From NCBI RefSeq assembly GCF_030463565.1, contig NC_134649.1, forward strand, positions 31,149,044 to 31,213,043: DNA of 64,000 bases. Reading direction: 5' to 3'. The stretch is from Pelecanus crispus. Lineage: Eukaryota > Chordata > Aves > Pelecaniformes > Pelecanidae. Numbering within the stretch: the first letter of the stretch is position 1; every line of letters starts with the position of its first letter. The notes below the pieces were generated by a model that was not told where the DNA came from, did not search any database, and worked only from the letters and a program-made list of their open reading frames with translations. This document shows positions 63,181 through 64,000 of this stretch, piece by piece. The translations under genes were made by a program, and so were the position numbers.

Positions 63181-63668
63181 ATGCAGAGGCCTCAAATATC
63201 CACCGCTCAGAATTAACCCGCGTCCCCTCTCTGTCGTCTTCCACGCTATGAAAAATAGAAACGTCTTACAGCAGGGCTCATCATCACCAATATAATGCGT
63301 AGACCTAAAAGAATTTATTTTGCCCGAGACTGAAATACAACACGAAATGTTGATAAAAACTAAGCGCAAAACATGCTAAAAATCAAGGAGAGACTTCAAA
63401 CAAAAGCAGCTTCTCTTACTGAGCCACTACGGACTTAACCTGTCAGCATCAAAGAGCACAGAGCAAGCGTGCTAATGCTTCAGCGGACAACCTCCTGTTC
63501 AGTACCGAGAATGCAGACTACTACACGCAGCGATCGTTACGGTCTAAACGGCACCATCCAACCTCCTCCTCACAGCTCTACTTCTTCAAACGTTCCGACA
63601 CGTACATGAGTTTGAGTGCTCCGCATTCTTAACACACAAATCAGTATTTCTATTTTCATTTTCTATTG
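63181..63668. other. Upstream flank of the SHISA5 CpG island, no gene seen
   Basis: No coding exon or named repeat. It ends at the start of the LTR at 63669. Confidence 0.5.
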
Positions 63669-64000
63669 TGTCCCGGTTTCAGCTGGGATAGAGTTAATTT
63701 TCTTCCTAGTAGCAGGCATAGTGCTGTGTTTTGGATTTAGTAGGAGAAGAATGTTGATAACACACTGATGTTTTTAGTTGTTGCTAAGTACTGCTTATGC
63801 TAGTCAAGGACTTTTCAGCTTCCCATGCTCTGCCAGGTGCACAAGAAACTGGGAGGGGGCACAGCCAGAATAGTTGATCCAAACTGCCCCAAGGGCTATT
63901 CCATACCATATGACATCATGCTCAGTATATAAACTGGGCGGGGGTTGGCCGGGGAGCAGCGATCGCTGCTCAGGAACTGTCTGGGTATCGGTCAGCAGGT
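63669..64000 (+). mobile_element. LTR, avian ERVL-like, copy D, cut by the window edge
   Basis: Starts TGTCCCGG and matches copy C for all 332 visible bases. CRE-like TGACATCA (63911-63918), TATA box after it and the palindrome GCAGCGATCGCTGC (63956-63969) are present. The right end is outside the window, so whether this is a solo LTR or the 5' LTR of a provirus cannot be told. Confidence 0.92.

Noticed and set aside
1-64000. Search for CRISPR arrays, bacterial operons, tRNA or rRNA genes
   Set aside because: None seen. Introns, CpG islands, CR1 and LTRs show vertebrate nuclear DNA.

Overview
The window looks like nuclear DNA of a bird. The gene bodies are AT-rich and intron-rich, with three GC-rich CpG-island promoters. 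Two short CR1-type LINE 3' ends are present, along with a family of about 560-bp solo LTRs that begin TGTCC and end in CGACA, of a kind common in avian genomes. Three protein-coding genes can be supported by exon-by-exon translation with matching splice phases. The species cannot be named from the sequence alone.

Layout from left to right. Positions 1-12.7 kb are AT-rich, without a recognised gene, and hold one solo LTR (527-1085). A two-exon BTG1/BTG2-type antiproliferative gene lies on the minus strand (12992-13621), with its CpG-island promoter running to about 14.2 kb. Positions 14.2-21.5 kb hold one CR1 fragment and no gene that I can support. ATRIP, the ATR-interacting checkpoint protein, lies on the plus strand: 14 coding exons from 22125 to 35374, 2574 coding bases, 857 residues. 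It starts in a CpG island with four CCAAT boxes, preceded by a cluster of CRE-like octamers. SHISA5 lies on the minus strand, converging tail to tail with ATRIP: four coding exons from 62985 down to 45177, 420 coding bases, 139 residues. The form encoded here is the short one that starts Met-Gly directly before the transmembrane segment. No exon for the Cys-rich ectodomain of full-length SHISA5 was found in the window.

ATRIP next to SHISA5 in convergent orientation matches the known human 3p21.31 order (ATRIP-TREX1-SHISA5), but no TREX1 reading frame is visible between them. Instead, the gap holds an unassigned 132-codon open exon (36382-36780) with a strong upstream splice acceptor and poly(A) signals downstream. 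This is the least explained coding-like signal in the window.

Five related LTRs (527, 51219, 59335, 61702 and 63669), all in the plus orientation, dominate the mobile DNA. Three complete ones end in recognisable 5-bp target duplications (two exact, one with a single CpG-type mismatch), which suggests an ERVL-type element. They share a CRE-like octamer, a TATA box, a G-run and a palindrome. I found no internal proviral coding region. The genes have no obvious joint pathway: BTG-type proteins restrain proliferation through CCR4-NOT, ATRIP brings ATR to RPA-coated DNA, and SHISA5 is a membrane protein linked to p53-dependent apoptosis.
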